From positions 41,576 to 105,575 of the forward strand of contig CAVIQK010000006.1 in assembly GCA_963644945.1 (NCBI GenBank): a stretch of 64,000 bases of DNA, in the 5' to 3' direction. The DNA comes from CAVIQK01 sp963644945. Its GTDB lineage: Bacteria > Bacillota > Clostridia > Christensenellales > DTU072. Made by a program: the position numbers and the translations under genes. Every line of letters starts with the position of its first letter. Position 1 is the first letter of the stretch. The notes under the pieces are model-generated. The model had not been told where the DNA came from. It ran no database searches and saw only the letters and a program-made list of their open reading frames with translations. Positions 8,224 through 18,181 of the stretch are shown one piece after another.

Positions 8224-9522
8224 ATGGCAAAGAAGAATATCCCGTCAAACAAAAAGACGGACGAAGAAAATTCCAAAAAGAATATGACTCTAAGAGAGGT
8301 CCTCGATTCGTCGGGAGTGCCTTTCTGGTGGCAGTTTGACACACCGATTCCCGCTACCGATAGAGAAAGGAAAAAGGCCCTAGAAAGTCTTGAAGACTCC
8401 AAAAAGGGAGTCCTTTCGCAATTAGAAATTTTGCGAGATGCCCGCAATTCTTTGAAGAAAGCCCAAAGAGAAGATATTTTAAATTTTGCCTCCGAAAAGA
8501 CCGAACAAGCCCGAATAAACAAAGCGAAAGAAGACATTATCAGGTTCAACGAAGAAAAAATTGTCATCGAACGTGAAAACGAACTTACCGAGAAAGAAAG
8601 AGAACTTGCCCTAACCCGGCACGACAGAGAACTACGAGAAATCGAACTTGAAAGTAAGCGTCGCCAAGAAGCCATCAAAGAAGAGGTCAAGAATAGGGAC
8701 AAAGAGATTCGTCGCAAAATCGCCGGAGTCAACACCGACCTAAAAACCGAAAAAGAGAAACTTCAAGAAATCAAAACCGAAATCGACTTATTGGACGGAG
8801 AAAGAGACGAACTTTATCCGCTAAGGGACAAAATTCAGTCTTATGAGGGCGAACTATATTTAGGCAATTACGATGCCCTAGACGAAGACAATTTGCTTCA
8901 AATCTTGTCCGTTTGTCTCTTTGACAAGGATGCTCGCCGTTATGTCCTCAACACTCCCAGAATGTATGCCAAAAAGCAAGGCATAACCGTAATCTCCGCA
9001 AAAGACGAAGACCTAGAATATCTTTCGAAAACTTTGAAAAAAACTCTCCCTTCATACATTAATTTGCGGTCAGGTGAAATTCTGTTTGAAAGCGAAAACA
9101 TAACCTCAATGTATAGAGATGATTATGCGACAAAATTCCGTGGAAAAATAAGGTTTTTTGATACCATAGTAGAAAGTTTGAAGACGGAATCTCGCACAAT
9201 TTTCGAGTTCTTCGACATCAAAAAACGTGACGAATATTTTGAAAAATGGCTCACCGTTTTCTCCGTATTCAAAGACACTTATTCTAAAAAAATCTCGGCT
9301 CTCACTTATGACGAAAAATGTCGCATAGCGCTTAGTTTTATGCTGTACCGAAAAGACGGAATTTCCATCTTTTTTGATCTTAAAGACATGGTCTCATCCG
9401 ATCTTTACGAGAAATTTGTCGAAGTTGTCAATTCTCATGCAACCGAAACCACGATTCTCGTTTTGACATCGGACGAAAAAGAAACCTTCAAATTTTTCGA
9501 CAGCAAATTTTATAAATTCTAG
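8224..9522 (+). CDS. Coiled-coil protein of unknown function
   Basis: 432 aa, not recognised as a named family. Residues about 50-205 form a long, very charged coiled coil (rich in Glu, Lys and Arg, e.g. ENELTEKERELALTRHDREL). A non-coiled C-terminal half follows. The end of the protein (SALTYDEKCRIALSFML, then FFDLKDMV, then TTILVLTS) is laid out like the signature helix, Walker B strand and H-loop strand of ABC/SMC-type ATPases, but the catalytic residues are absent, so this resemblance is speculative. No signal peptide or membrane segment; probably cytosolic. Its own promoter and leader precede it, but no strong ribosome-binding site is visible (GACGAG at best). Confidence 0.8.
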   Translation: MAKKNIPSNKKTDEENSKKNMTLREVLDSSGVPFWWQFDTPIPATDRERKKALESLEDSKKGVLSQLEILRDARNSLKKAQREDILNFASEKTEQARINKAKEDIIRFNEEKIVIERENELTEKERELALTRHDRELREIELESKRRQEAIKEEVKNRDKEIRRKIAGVNTDLKTEKEKLQEIKTEIDLLDGERDELYPLRDKIQSYEGELYLGNYDALDEDNLLQILSVCLFDKDARRYVLNTPRMYAKKQGITVISAKDEDLEYLSKTLKKTLPSYINLRSGEILFESENITSMYRDDYATKFRGKIRFFDTIVESLKTESRTIFEFFDIKKRDEYFEKWLTVFSVFKDTYSKKISALTYDEKCRIALSFMLYRKDGISIFFDLKDMVSSDLYEKFVEVVNSHATETTILVLTSDEKETFKFFDSKFYKF

Positions 9523-9585
9523 AAGACTCGCACCATTGTGAGATTTTAATGAAATTTTGCAAAAAATATTTTTATTACAACTTTT

Positions 9586-9615
9586 TTGTTGCTATTTTCT
9601 TTTTTGCGTGATAAT
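9586..9615 (+). promoter_or_regulatory. Possible promoter for the giant lipoprotein gene
   Basis: TTGTTG (9586-9591), 18-base spacer, GATAAT (9610-9615). The predicted leader of about 80 bases contains two small hairpins: arms ACACGCA/TGCGTGT at 9637-9656, and TGCGT/ACGCA at 9675-9687, just before the ribosome-binding site AGGAG. Confidence 0.4.
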
Positions 9616-9635
9616 ATTTTCTTTAGTTATGCGCT

Positions 9636-9656
9636 TACACGCACGTATATGCGTGT
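9636..9656. repeat. Alternating pyrimidine-purine tract with inverted repeat
   Basis: Twenty-one consecutive bases alternate strictly pyrimidine-purine, and within them ACACGCA (9637-9643) and TGCGTGT (9650-9656) form a perfect 7-bp hairpin with a 6-base loop. Such tracts can adopt left-handed Z-DNA; as RNA it is a stem in the leader. A similar, longer tract lies at 32467-32499 before the other surface-protein operon. Confidence 0.55.
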
Positions 9657-9704
9657 TTGCCTAAAACGAATACATGCGTCATACGCAAAAATACAGGAGT
9701 CAAA

Positions 9705-12700
9705 ATGAAAACAAAACGCATTTACTTTGTTTTACTTGCAATGTTGTTGATCGTACTCACCATCGCTTTTGTGGCGTGTACCGATCCTAACGCCACCACC
9801 GACGAACAAGAAACAACCGTAGTCGATGGACAAAAAGAGATTGCGGAAGCCGACCAAAACAACCCCGTTTCCAACGGTGCGTTCTCTGCGGCTTACAACT
9901 CTACCACCGGAAAATATGTCAAAAACGGCACAATCACCGGTTGGACCTCTCGTACAGGTAGCGCTCTATACGAAACCACCGACAGTTCCAACAACAAATC
10001 GACCGTTGCGACAACGACCTTCTCGATCGTTCAAGGTGTAGTAGATCTCGCCAAATGGTCAGACAGTATCAACGGTGCGATATACGGCAGTCAACAACTT
10101 GACAAAACCAATACTTTCGGTGCAAAAGTCGTCAACAACAACCCCAACAATTACAGCACCGACACCAATGCTCTTATGATAGCATCGGATCTTTCCGACA
10201 CCACAAGGACATATAGATCCTCGGCGTACTATTATTCCAATTCTGTCACTTTGGAGCAAGGCGGTTATTACAGATTGTCAATAGACGTCCTAACATTACT
10301 TTTGGACGACAACAACAACATCGTTACCGCCCCCACCGACGATCTCAACGAAAACCAAGGTGCATACATCGTTATCACCGACAGTTCGTCCAACACTTAC
10401 GTTTACAACAGAGTCGATGCCATCAACACTTATGGCCAATGGAAAACCATTACCGTTGACATCAAAGCCAATACCGAAGCCGACTCCACTATCGGTATTC
10501 AACTTTGGATGGGACATGGTACTTCCTACGTTCAATCCGGCACCGAAAACCAAAGACTCACAGCAGGTGTGTGCTTGTTCGACAACGTCGTCGTAGAAAA
10601 ACAAACCGACGCCACTTCATACAACACCGCTTTGACATCGGTAAGAGCCAAAGTACAAGAAGGCAATTCTTCCGCCAACACCGCTTATGACTCGACCAAA
10701 ACCCAACACGTCATCGACCTTGCCGATTTCGGCACCCTCGAAAAATACGGAGTTTACTCATACAGTAGCCAAAGTTCCACTTCGACTTCATACAACTATT
10801 ACTACACCGCAAGAGTAGGCAATCCTTCGTCCTATTCGGTACTAAAAGGCGTAGAAGACAGTTCCAACTACACTTCTTCGGAACTTCCTTTCTATTCGAC
10901 CAACAGTTACCTTCCTTACGGTATCTTTGACTATTCCAAAGTCTGGTCCTATGCAGACGGAACATACACCGACACCTACTTTGAAAAGAATTCCACCGAA
11001 TGGCAAGCATTCCCTTACTCCGACTTTTACACCAACGGAAAATTTGACAACAATGCCCTCAAAGCATTCGACAATGCCTATTACGAAACATTGAAAGACA
11101 CCAATGCTTTGACGATTTACAACTACAAACCCTCCGGAGTAGGCTACAAGACATCTTCGACCTACACCGTCGAACAAAACGGTTACTACAACCTCTCCGT
11201 TTATGCTTATGCATGGCAAGGACTCAAAATCAAGGCATCCACCAATACATCCTTGTCAAAATCTGAAATGGAAGGATATCTCGAAAAGATCATCACTTTC
11301 AACGAAAACATCAATAAATATTCCGCAAAAGCCTCTTTGAGAGACGTTACGGCAACCACCCCCACCAAGAACTTTGTTTTAGAAGATTATTCCGACGAAT
11401 TGTCCCAATATATCACTTCATACAAAACCAAAGTTTTGAATGCAACGGATGTTTCCGACGAAATCAAAGGCTATTGGACGGCATACACTTCCACCTCGGC
11501 ATTCCCGACCGAATGGAAATATTACTATACCGAATCTTCCTCAAAATATAACTTCGCTTTGTCTAGCGTAGGATATCCCGAATTTTCCGCAGGCAACTGG
11601 ACCAAAGTTGAATTCAATATCAAAGGAAATGCCCTCGGAACAAGAGAAATGGGCGTTGAATTCTGGCTTGGCGAAGGTCTTTCCGGATCCGACACATTGT
11701 CCTCCGGCGGACTTATGATAAGCGACGTCGTCATGACCAAACAAGATGCTGCCGTTTCAGGAGTTTCTTATGACCAACTTTCATCTTTTGATGCCTCCGC
11801 AGATTACGATTTGTTCGGACTAGTAGGAGCAAAGAAAGGCGACACCATCGACAGTTACGGTTTCACCCTAGAATATGCCGAAGGACTCTACAACGAGTCC
11901 AGCGTACTCTCCTCGATTACCGAAGACGGTATCGTACTAGACGAGGAAACCAACAAGAAATTCAATGCAATCAACCTCAATCACACAGATTATTCCGCAT
12001 CGATTTTGACATTTGCAAAAACCGGTAGCGACAACAACGTTGCAGTTATCAACCCCAATAAATATTATAGGTTGTCCGTATCCGTCAAAACCAATGCCGA
12101 CAACTACTCCAAAGGCACCCTTCAAATTATCTCTTGGAACGAAGCCTCCGAACAAAAGAAAGGCTCCTACAACGTATTGAAGAGCGTATCAAGCATTGAA
12201 AGCAACGACAAATGGACAGAATATGTATTCTACATTTCAGGCGCCCAACAAGCCAACAAAGTAGCCCTTCAATTCCTATTCGGCTCAGGCGATGCATATT
12301 CACCCTCAACACATGCAAAAGGTACGGTTTCCTTCTCCGGAGTCACCTTCGTAGAAGTTTCCTACACCGAATATTCTAGCGAAAACAAAGGCGAAAACAT
12401 CAGCAGTTATTCCTTCTCGTACGATTACAGCACGACCAATTACTTGACCAACGGCAGATTTACCGATGTCAACTATGACAAGACCGTTGACGACAACAAG
12501 AAGGACAATAGAGAAGCCTATGACGCCGAAGGCAATTTGGTAGGCATCGGCACCCCCAACACCGGTTGGACCAAAGTAGAAGCCACCTACAAAAATACCC
12601 TCTCAAAACCCTCTATTTCATTCAATGATTTTGAAGCGGTAACCAAGACGACAGTAGCAACTTCTCTCGTTTCTCATGCATCGGGAGTCGATACCGTCGA

Positions 12701-15146
12701 TGTTACGACACTTGTCCAATCTAGCCCCGCAATTCTTTATTACGGCAACGGTTCCACCAAATATGTCGCAACAGGCGAAACAAGTGTTACAATCACCAAC
12801 ACCACCGATTCGGCTTACACATACCAATCTTCGAGAGCCGTAACTTATGACGTATCCGGCACCTTCCCCACCGAGTATGAAAATTATAGAGTATCGGACG
12901 GAAGCACAACTGTCTATGTCCCCGATCTCAAAACAAGAGAAACTCTCGAAATCAAATGGACCAACAAACAAACAGATATTGCGACAGCAGCAGACGATTA
13001 TTACGAATATGAAGTCTGGTTCGTAGAAAAAGGCAAAAACTCCACCGAAAAATATTTTGTCACATCCACCGATACCACCGGTACGACCATCTCAAAAGTT
13101 TTCGATACGACCGCACTTTCTACAACATACAGATATCAAGTTCCTTCTTATGTCAGCGGTACATACTACGTAAGAGCCGTACCTAAACAAGACAAAGTTT
13201 CGTCTTACTATCCGTCCGATTACGCATCCCTCGAAGTAAGATCTCTTGACTATGTTATAGGCACCAACCAATTATTAACGGAAAAGAGTGATATTATTAA
13301 AGAATATACATTAAATAGAACGTTGTCCGCTACCGAACTTGCAAAACCCGTAGAAGGCACCAAGATTTACAAAGGTGGCAACACTTATAAAGGAATCGTA
13401 AATTACGAAAAATTCGATTCCGCTATATTCAACGGAACATCACTAGAAGGTAAATTTGTCAACATTTATCCCGTCGAAGGCGAAAACGGTTACGTAAGAC
13501 CTCAAACCGAAAAAGACAACGGTGTATGGTCCTACGGATACAAGACCTCCACATATCGCACAATCAACGAGAAATACAACAACTTACTAATGCTTGCATC
13601 CGATGTTGACACCATCACAGGTTATACATCCAGCAACAAATCTTTGTCCGCAGGCACCAACTACATCGTGTCCTTCTGGGTAAAGACACTCGAAGGAGCC
13701 AAAGCATCCATCACCCTATCCAACGAATCGGGTATATTCAACGGTGATTTTGCAGGATTCAACGGCATCTCCACCGACGGAAATTGGGTACAATACCGCA
13801 TTATAATCAAAGTCGGCTTCACCGATTCCAAAGTTAAATTCGGTCTTTATTTAGGCAACCCCGAAGGCAACAAAGAATATAGCAGCGGTATCGTATTGTT
13901 CGACGACATCTCCGTAAGAGAATTGACCGATGACGAATATACCGATTACACGACTGCAAAAGAAGACAAAACCCTCACTTCTTACGAAAAGGATGCAACC
14001 GCTCACAACAGTTACGATGCAACTGCCCAAACCGTAAGATATTCCAACGATTTTGTCTATGTAGCACTTGACTACGTCACCGACTCGTTCGACATCAACA
14101 ACGACGATGCATCGGGAGTACTCGGAGCAACAGGCGGCGACTTCTCACAAAAGATGGATTCCGGTGACACCAACATCGATTCTTCCAACACAGCAAGAGC
14201 CTACGGTATCTATGCACAAAAGAACATGACAACCGCATCCAACTACGATTCATATATTTCAAGCGATGCAACAACATACGAAGACACCGATTTGAGAGCC
14301 CAATCTTTCTACAAAGAAGCAGGAATCACCTCTCTTGACAACCTAAGATCCTATCTCACCGGTTTTGGCGACAACGTAATGGTCCTTGCCAACTTCAAAG
14401 CAAATGCTCAATATATTCAATCGACTTCCAAATCTTTGGAAAACGACAAATATTATGAGATTTCCTTCTACGCCAAAGCCCTTACCGCCGAAGGCAAATA
14501 TGCAGAGTTTAGAATTTACGAATCATCTTCCTCGACCAATTACTCCTCGGTAAGAATCTCCGGCTCAGGCGACAAAGCCACCGACAACGGATTCAAAGAG
14601 TACAAGATGTATATCAAGAACACTTCCGGCTCCACATTGTCATCCGTAATGCGTTTTGCACTAGGATCCGGCACCATCGACGAAAACGGCAATTCTTCAC
14701 TTATCATGGGACTTTTGGTAATTGACAAAGTTACGGTTACGGAACTTGAAAACGAAGATGCTTACAATGCAATCGTTGACACCTTGAAATCGTCAAAAGA
14801 AAGCGATAAAGAAGCATATCTTAGCGGACAACAAGGTTATTTCGAAGTTGAAACAACCTCCGAAGATACCGACACCGAAACCGACACAGACGAAGAAGAA
14901 GACAAAGATACAAGTTGGGGCAGCGAAGAATGGCTAATATTGTCCTCCGCAGTAATCGGCTTCTTGATTGTCGCAACGGTAGTAATCTACATGATCAAGG
15001 TATTCAAGAAAAAATACACCAAGAAAGCAAAACCCGAAAACAACCTAAATCTTGAAACCAAAGACAAAGATGCCGTTCAAGTAAAACAACAAGCCAAAGA
15101 GAACAACGTCGGTTCCAACAAAGACCGTTCCGAGTTTGAAGACTAG
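9705..15146 (+). CDS. Giant surface lipoprotein with repeated carbohydrate-binding-like domains and C-terminal membrane anchor
   Basis: 1,813 aa from the ATG at 9705, which has AGGAG 8 bases upstream; an in-frame upstream start at 9657 would precede the ribosome-binding site and is unlikely. Signal peptide ends in a lipobox (AFVAC, Cys25). At least five beta-sandwich repeats are visible, roughly at residues 150-300, 465-680, 775-890, 1290-1407 and 1555-1682; each has a hydrophobic strand like YYRLSIDV or YYEISFYA, then an x-G-x-x-[LF]-x-[LF]G-x-G strand (e.g. MGVEFWLGEG), then a final strand like CLFDNVVVE. This pattern resembles CBM4/9-type galactose-binding-like modules. A fibronectin-III-like stretch lies near 1040-1190. 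The end has an acidic Thr/Glu linker, one membrane helix (about 1742-1764) and a basic cytoplasmic tail. No LPxTG. Probable adhesion or glycan-binding role. Confidence 0.85.
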   Translation: MKTKRIYFVLLAMLLIVLTIAFVACTDPNATTDEQETTVVDGQKEIAEADQNNPVSNGAFSAAYNSTTGKYVKNGTITGWTSRTGSALYETTDSSNNKSTVATTTFSIVQGVVDLAKWSDSINGAIYGSQQLDKTNTFGAKVVNNNPNNYSTDTNALMIASDLSDTTRTYRSSAYYYSNSVTLEQGGYYRLSIDVLTLLLDDNNNIVTAPTDDLNENQGAYIVITDSSSNTYVYNRVDAINTYGQWKTITVDIKANTEADSTIGIQLWMGHGTSYVQSGTENQRLTAGVCLFDNVVVEKQTDATSYNTALTSVRAKVQEGNSSANTAYDSTKTQHVIDLADFGTLEKYGVYSYSSQSSTSTSYNYYYTARVGNPSSYSVLKGVEDSSNYTSSELPFYSTNSYLPYGIFDYSKVWSYADGTYTDTYFEKNSTEWQAFPYSDFYTNGKFDNNALKAFDNAYYETLKDTNALTIYNYKPSGVGYKTSSTYTVEQNGYYNLSVYAYAWQGLKIKASTNTSLSKSEMEGYLEKIITFNENINKYSAKASLRDVTATTPTKNFVLEDYSDELSQYITSYKTKVLNATDVSDEIKGYWTAYTSTSAFPTEWKYYYTESSSKYNFALSSVGYPEFSAGNWTKVEFNIKGNALGTREMGVEFWLGEGLSGSDTLSSGGLMISDVVMTKQDAAVSGVSYDQLSSFDASADYDLFGLVGAKKGDTIDSYGFTLEYAEGLYNESSVLSSITEDGIVLDEETNKKFNAINLNHTDYSASILTFAKTGSDNNVAVINPNKYYRLSVSVKTNADNYSKGTLQIISWNEASEQKKGSYNVLKSVSSIESNDKWTEYVFYISGAQQANKVALQFLFGSGDAYSPSTHAKGTVSFSGVTFVEVSYTEYSSENKGENISSYSFSYDYSTTNYLTNGRFTDVNYDKTVDDNKKDNREAYDAEGNLVGIGTPNTGWTKVEATYKNTLSKPSISFNDFEAVTKTTVATSLVSHASGVDTVDVTTLVQSSPAILYYGNGSTKYVATGETSVTITNTTDSAYTYQSSRAVTYDVSGTFPTEYENYRVSDGSTTVYVPDLKTRETLEIKWTNKQTDIATAADDYYEYEVWFVEKGKNSTEKYFVTSTDTTGTTISKVFDTTALSTTYRYQVPSYVSGTYYVRAVPKQDKVSSYYPSDYASLEVRSLDYVIGTNQLLTEKSDIIKEYTLNRTLSATELAKPVEGTKIYKGGNTYKGIVNYEKFDSAIFNGTSLEGKFVNIYPVEGENGYVRPQTEKDNGVWSYGYKTSTYRTINEKYNNLLMLASDVDTITGYTSSNKSLSAGTNYIVSFWVKTLEGAKASITLSNESGIFNGDFAGFNGISTDGNWVQYRIIIKVGFTDSKVKFGLYLGNPEGNKEYSSGIVLFDDISVRELTDDEYTDYTTAKEDKTLTSYEKDATAHNSYDATAQTVRYSNDFVYVALDYVTDSFDINNDDASGVLGATGGDFSQKMDSGDTNIDSSNTARAYGIYAQKNMTTASNYDSYISSDATTYEDTDLRAQSFYKEAGITSLDNLRSYLTGFGDNVMVLANFKANAQYIQSTSKSLENDKYYEISFYAKALTAEGKYAEFRIYESSSSTNYSSVRISGSGDKATDNGFKEYKMYIKNTSGSTLSSVMRFALGSGTIDENGNSSLIMGLLVIDKVTVTELENEDAYNAIVDTLKSSKESDKEAYLSGQQGYFEVETTSEDTDTETDTDEEEDKDTSWGSEEWLILSSAVIGFLIVATVVIYMIKVFKKKYTKKAKPENNLNLETKDKDAVQVKQQAKENNVGSNKDRSEFED

Positions 15147-15160
15147 AAGACGAATTAAAA

Positions 15161-15185
15161 AGACCGCTCAGGCGGTCTTTTTTTT
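15161..15185 (+). terminator. Rho-independent terminator after the giant lipoprotein gene
   Basis: Perfect 7-bp stem AGACCGC/GCGGTCT with loop TCAG, extended by A-T pairs, followed by a run of eight T. Separates the lipoprotein gene from the rnf operon. Confidence 0.93.
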
Positions 15186-15229
15186 GTGCTTTTTACTACG
15201 ACGAAAGAGAATTTTTAAGAATTTGTATC

Positions 15230-15258
15230 TTTACATAATTTATCAATCGATATATAAT
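15230..15258 (+). promoter_or_regulatory. Sigma-A promoter for the rnf operon
   Basis: TTTACA (15230-15235), 17-base spacer, TATAAT (15253-15258). Predicted start near 15265, giving a leader of about 30 bases. Confidence 0.7.
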
Positions 15259-15296
15259 ATCTATATATACTAAAATCTAAAATAAGGTGTATGTTT

Positions 15297-16589
15297 ATGT
15301 CGATTTTTTCAAAAACATTTAGACACGGAGTTCATCCGGACGGCAACAAAGGTTTGACAGAAAATTGTCACTCCGAAGTGTTCCCCGCTCCCGATACTTT
15401 ATATATTCCGGTTCAACAACATATCGGTTCCCCTGCCACCCCGATCGTTTCAGTGGGCGAGCGAGTCTTGATGGGACAAAAAATTGCCGAAAAAAGTTCA
15501 GCGTTTTCCGCCAATATTCACTCATCCGTCTCGGGTACTGTCAAAGACATTGTGCTAAAAGATACGGTTTCCGGAGGCAAAGCCCGTCACATTGTCATCG
15601 AAAACGACTTCTTATATGAAGAAAGCCGTCTTGATCCGCTTACCGATCCCACCCCCGAAGAAATCATATCTAGAGTAGAAGAAGCAGGTGTTGTCGGTAT
15701 GGGCGGAGCCACTTTTCCGCTAAGCATAAAACTTCGTTCGGACAAAAAAATCGATACATTGATTATCAACGGTGCCGAGTGCGAGCCTTACATAACTTGC
15801 GACTATCGTCTTATGCTCGAACATCCCCAAGAAATCATGCAAGGCATACAACTTCTAATGAAAGCCTTGTCCGTCGAAAAAGCCCTAATAGGCGTAGAAG
15901 ACAACAAAAAGGAAGGAATTGCCTCACTAAAAGCATGCGCTCCCGACGGTGTCGAAGTAGTCACCCTTAGGACCAAATACCCCCAAGGTGGCGAAAAACA
16001 GTTAATATATGCCTTGACTCACGAAATAGTCCCCGAAGGCGGACTTCCCGCAGACGTCGGCAAAGTCGTAGTCAACATAACTACTGCTTATACGGTATAT
16101 GAAGCGGTGACTCTCGGCAAAACTTCCTACGAAAGAATGATGACAATATCCGGAAGAGCCGTTGACACCCCCAAAAACCTCATTGTAAAAGTAGGCACAC
16201 CCTACGAGGCTTTGGCATCATTTGTAGGCGCTCACGACTTCGTCAAAGTCATCTCCGGCGGTCCCATGATGGGAATTGCCCAAGTTCACCTAAACGTATC
16301 GGTAGCCAAAGGCTCCTCGTCCATCTTATTTTTGAGAGCAGAAGATGCTCGCCCCGAAAAATATACTCAATGCATAAATTGTGCGAGATGCGCTTCCGCT
16401 TGCCCCATGGGACTTATGCCGATGTATATCGATGCATATTCACTAGCAGGCGACTACGAAAAAGCCAAGAAGTACGGCGCAATGCTTTGTATAGAATGTG
16501 GCTCATGTGCCTTCAATTGCCCTGCAAAAAGACCGTTGGTGCAATCAATAAAACTTTCCAAAAAGATTATCAAAGAAAGGAAAATATAG
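15297..16589 (+). CDS. rnfC: Rnf complex subunit RnfC
   Basis: Peripheral iron-sulfur/flavin subunit of the ion-translocating ferredoxin:NAD+ oxidoreductase; it is the NADH-side subunit. 430 aa from the ATG at 15297; an ATG at 15291 is in frame but leaves only one base after the AAGGTG ribosome-binding site, so 15297 is preferred. N-terminal TFRHGVHPDG and PVQQHIGSPATP segments are typical. The nucleotide/FMN-binding region shows VGMGGATFP and NGAECEPYITCDYRLMLE. Two 4Fe-4S clusters near the end: CINCARCASACP and CIECGSCAFNCP. First gene of rnfCDGEAB, 4 bases before rnfD. Confidence 0.95.
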   Translation: MSIFSKTFRHGVHPDGNKGLTENCHSEVFPAPDTLYIPVQQHIGSPATPIVSVGERVLMGQKIAEKSSAFSANIHSSVSGTVKDIVLKDTVSGGKARHIVIENDFLYEESRLDPLTDPTPEEIISRVEEAGVVGMGGATFPLSIKLRSDKKIDTLIINGAECEPYITCDYRLMLEHPQEIMQGIQLLMKALSVEKALIGVEDNKKEGIASLKACAPDGVEVVTLRTKYPQGGEKQLIYALTHEIVPEGGLPADVGKVVVNITTAYTVYEAVTLGKTSYERMMTISGRAVDTPKNLIVKVGTPYEALASFVGAHDFVKVISGGPMMGIAQVHLNVSVAKGSSSILFLRAEDARPEKYTQCINCARCASACPMGLMPMYIDAYSLAGDYEKAKKYGAMLCIECGSCAFNCPAKRPLVQSIKLSKKIIKERKI

Positions 16590-16593
16590 TCCT

Positions 16594-17613
16594 ATGAACA
16601 ATCTTCTCGTTTCTCCGAGTCCGCACGTTGGCAGTGTATGGACGACAAAAAAGATAATGATAGCGGTCATTATAGCCCTAATGCCCACTTTCATAGCATC
16701 GATTTATTTCTACGGATTTTATCCGCTAGTCATCACAATTCTTTCAATAGGAAGTGCGATTCTAGCAGAATTTATCTACAATAAAATAGCAAAACAAGAC
16801 CTAACAATTACAGACGGTTCCGCTGCCGTAACAGGCTTTATTCTCGCATTGTGCCTTCCGCCGGTAGTTCCGTTTTATATCCCGATAATAGGCTCTTTCT
16901 TTGCGATAATCATCGTAAAAATGCTCTTTGGCGGAATAGGTAAAAACTTCGCCAATCCCGCAGCCACCGGCAGAGTTTTCCTTTTACTCGCCTTTTCGTC
17001 GGCAATGTCAAAATATGCAAAACCGGTCGATTGGAGTCAAGGCTTTGTAGATGCAGGCTTTTCGTATTTCAACGGAATAGGCCACAAAATCGATGCAATT
17101 ACGACGGCAACGCCTCTCGGAAGCCAAATTCCCGACGGCAATATCCAAGACCTTAATCTTTTAGACATGTTCCTCGGCAACATGGGAGGATCAATCGGCG
17201 AAGTGTGCGCTTTGGCAATTTTAATAGGCGGAATTTTCCTTATAGTCCTAAGACTTATAGACTGGAAAGTCCCCGTATTCACCCTTGTTTCGACAGCACT
17301 TTTCACATTGATTTTCTATCAAGATATCAATTATGTTCTACCCATGCTTTTGTCGGGTGGCATAATGTTTGCAGCCTTCTTCATGGCGACCGACTATGCA
17401 ACCACCCCCAACACCTCAATCGGTAGAGTCATATTTGCCTTAGGCGTAGGATTTTTCACCGTTCTCATAAGAAAATACGGCGGATACCCCGAAGGTGCCT
17501 CGTTTGCAATTCTTTTGATGAACCTAACCACACCTTTTATCGACAAATATATAATAAGAAAACCGTTCGGTAAAAAACACGAAAAGAAAGAGAGGAGGGC
17601 GAAGAATGTCTAA
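16594..17613 (+). CDS. rnfD: Rnf complex subunit RnfD
   Basis: Integral membrane subunit of the Rnf complex, 339 aa, with about nine to ten hydrophobic helices. Homologous to NqrB. The flavinylation motif DAITTATPLG (around residue 165) matches the Dxx(S/T)xAT pattern in which the last threonine carries covalent FMN. The segment NPAATGRVF (near 120) is also typical of the family. The C-terminus is basic (KKHEKKERRAK) and cytoplasmic, and its coding sequence overlaps rnfG by 8 bases, with the rnfG ribosome-binding site (GAGGAGGGCGAAG) inside the rnfD end, consistent with translational coupling. Confidence 0.94.
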   Translation: MNNLLVSPSPHVGSVWTTKKIMIAVIIALMPTFIASIYFYGFYPLVITILSIGSAILAEFIYNKIAKQDLTITDGSAAVTGFILALCLPPVVPFYIPIIGSFFAIIIVKMLFGGIGKNFANPAATGRVFLLLAFSSAMSKYAKPVDWSQGFVDAGFSYFNGIGHKIDAITTATPLGSQIPDGNIQDLNLLDMFLGNMGGSIGEVCALAILIGGIFLIVLRLIDWKVPVFTLVSTALFTLIFYQDINYVLPMLLSGGIMFAAFFMATDYATTPNTSIGRVIFALGVGFFTVLIRKYGGYPEGASFAILLMNLTTPFIDKYIIRKPFGKKHEKKERRAKNV

Positions 17614-18181
17614 ATTGAAAATCGATCGTGACAGCGTCAAAGTCGTATTAGTTTTGACGGTTATTGCGATAATCTCTGCACTCATCTTGTCGGTAGTTTA
17701 TGTTTTGGTCCACAAAACCGATGAAGAAATGTTCAACATGAAAGTTGCAAAACTTTACTCTGACTCGGCAGTCGATACCACACGCACATTTGACCTTTCC
17801 GACTACCAAAACATCGATTCAACCACAATCACCAACGTTTGCGCCTTTGAGGACGGCAAAATAGGTATGATATGCTCTACAACCAAATCATATAAATCGG
17901 GGCTTACATTGTTCGTTTTGTACGACCAAGACGGCACAATTGTAGAAGTCAAGTCTTATTCCTCGTCCGAAACCCCTGGAGTAGGATCCAAAGTCGTAGC
18001 ACAATCTAACCTAGACAACTTCAAAGGCAAATCTTATACCGATTTCACCGAGGACAAACTTTCGGACAAATCCAAGTTTGAAGTCGATGCAATCACCGGT
18101 GCCACAAAATCATCAAGAGGCATCAATTATATAGTGACAGCAACTTCCGTGTATTTTGCAAAGGAGGTAAAAAATGGCTAA
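17606..18181 (+). CDS. rnfG: Rnf complex subunit RnfG
   Basis: Membrane-anchored flavoprotein subunit, 191 aa. One N-terminal helix (VVLVLTVIAIISALILSVVY), then an extracytoplasmic FMN-binding domain. The flavinylation motif is DAITGATKSS near residue 170, matching Dxx(S/T)GAT, the site where ApbE-type transferases attach FMN to threonine; no apbE is visible in this window. Overlaps rnfD and rnfE by 8 bases each. Length and motif leave little doubt. Confidence 0.94.
   Translation: MSKLKIDRDSVKVVLVLTVIAIISALILSVVYVLVHKTDEEMFNMKVAKLYSDSAVDTTRTFDLSDYQNIDSTTITNVCAFEDGKIGMICSTTKSYKSGLTLFVLYDQDGTIVEVKSYSSSETPGVGSKVVAQSNLDNFKGKSYTDFTEDKLSDKSKFEVDAITGATKSSRGINYIVTATSVYFAKEVKNG

Noticed and set aside
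8199..8735. Minus-strand open frame of 178 codons
   Set aside because: Ser/Arg-rich antisense shadow of the Glu/Lys-rich coiled coil on the + strand; no ribosome-binding site.
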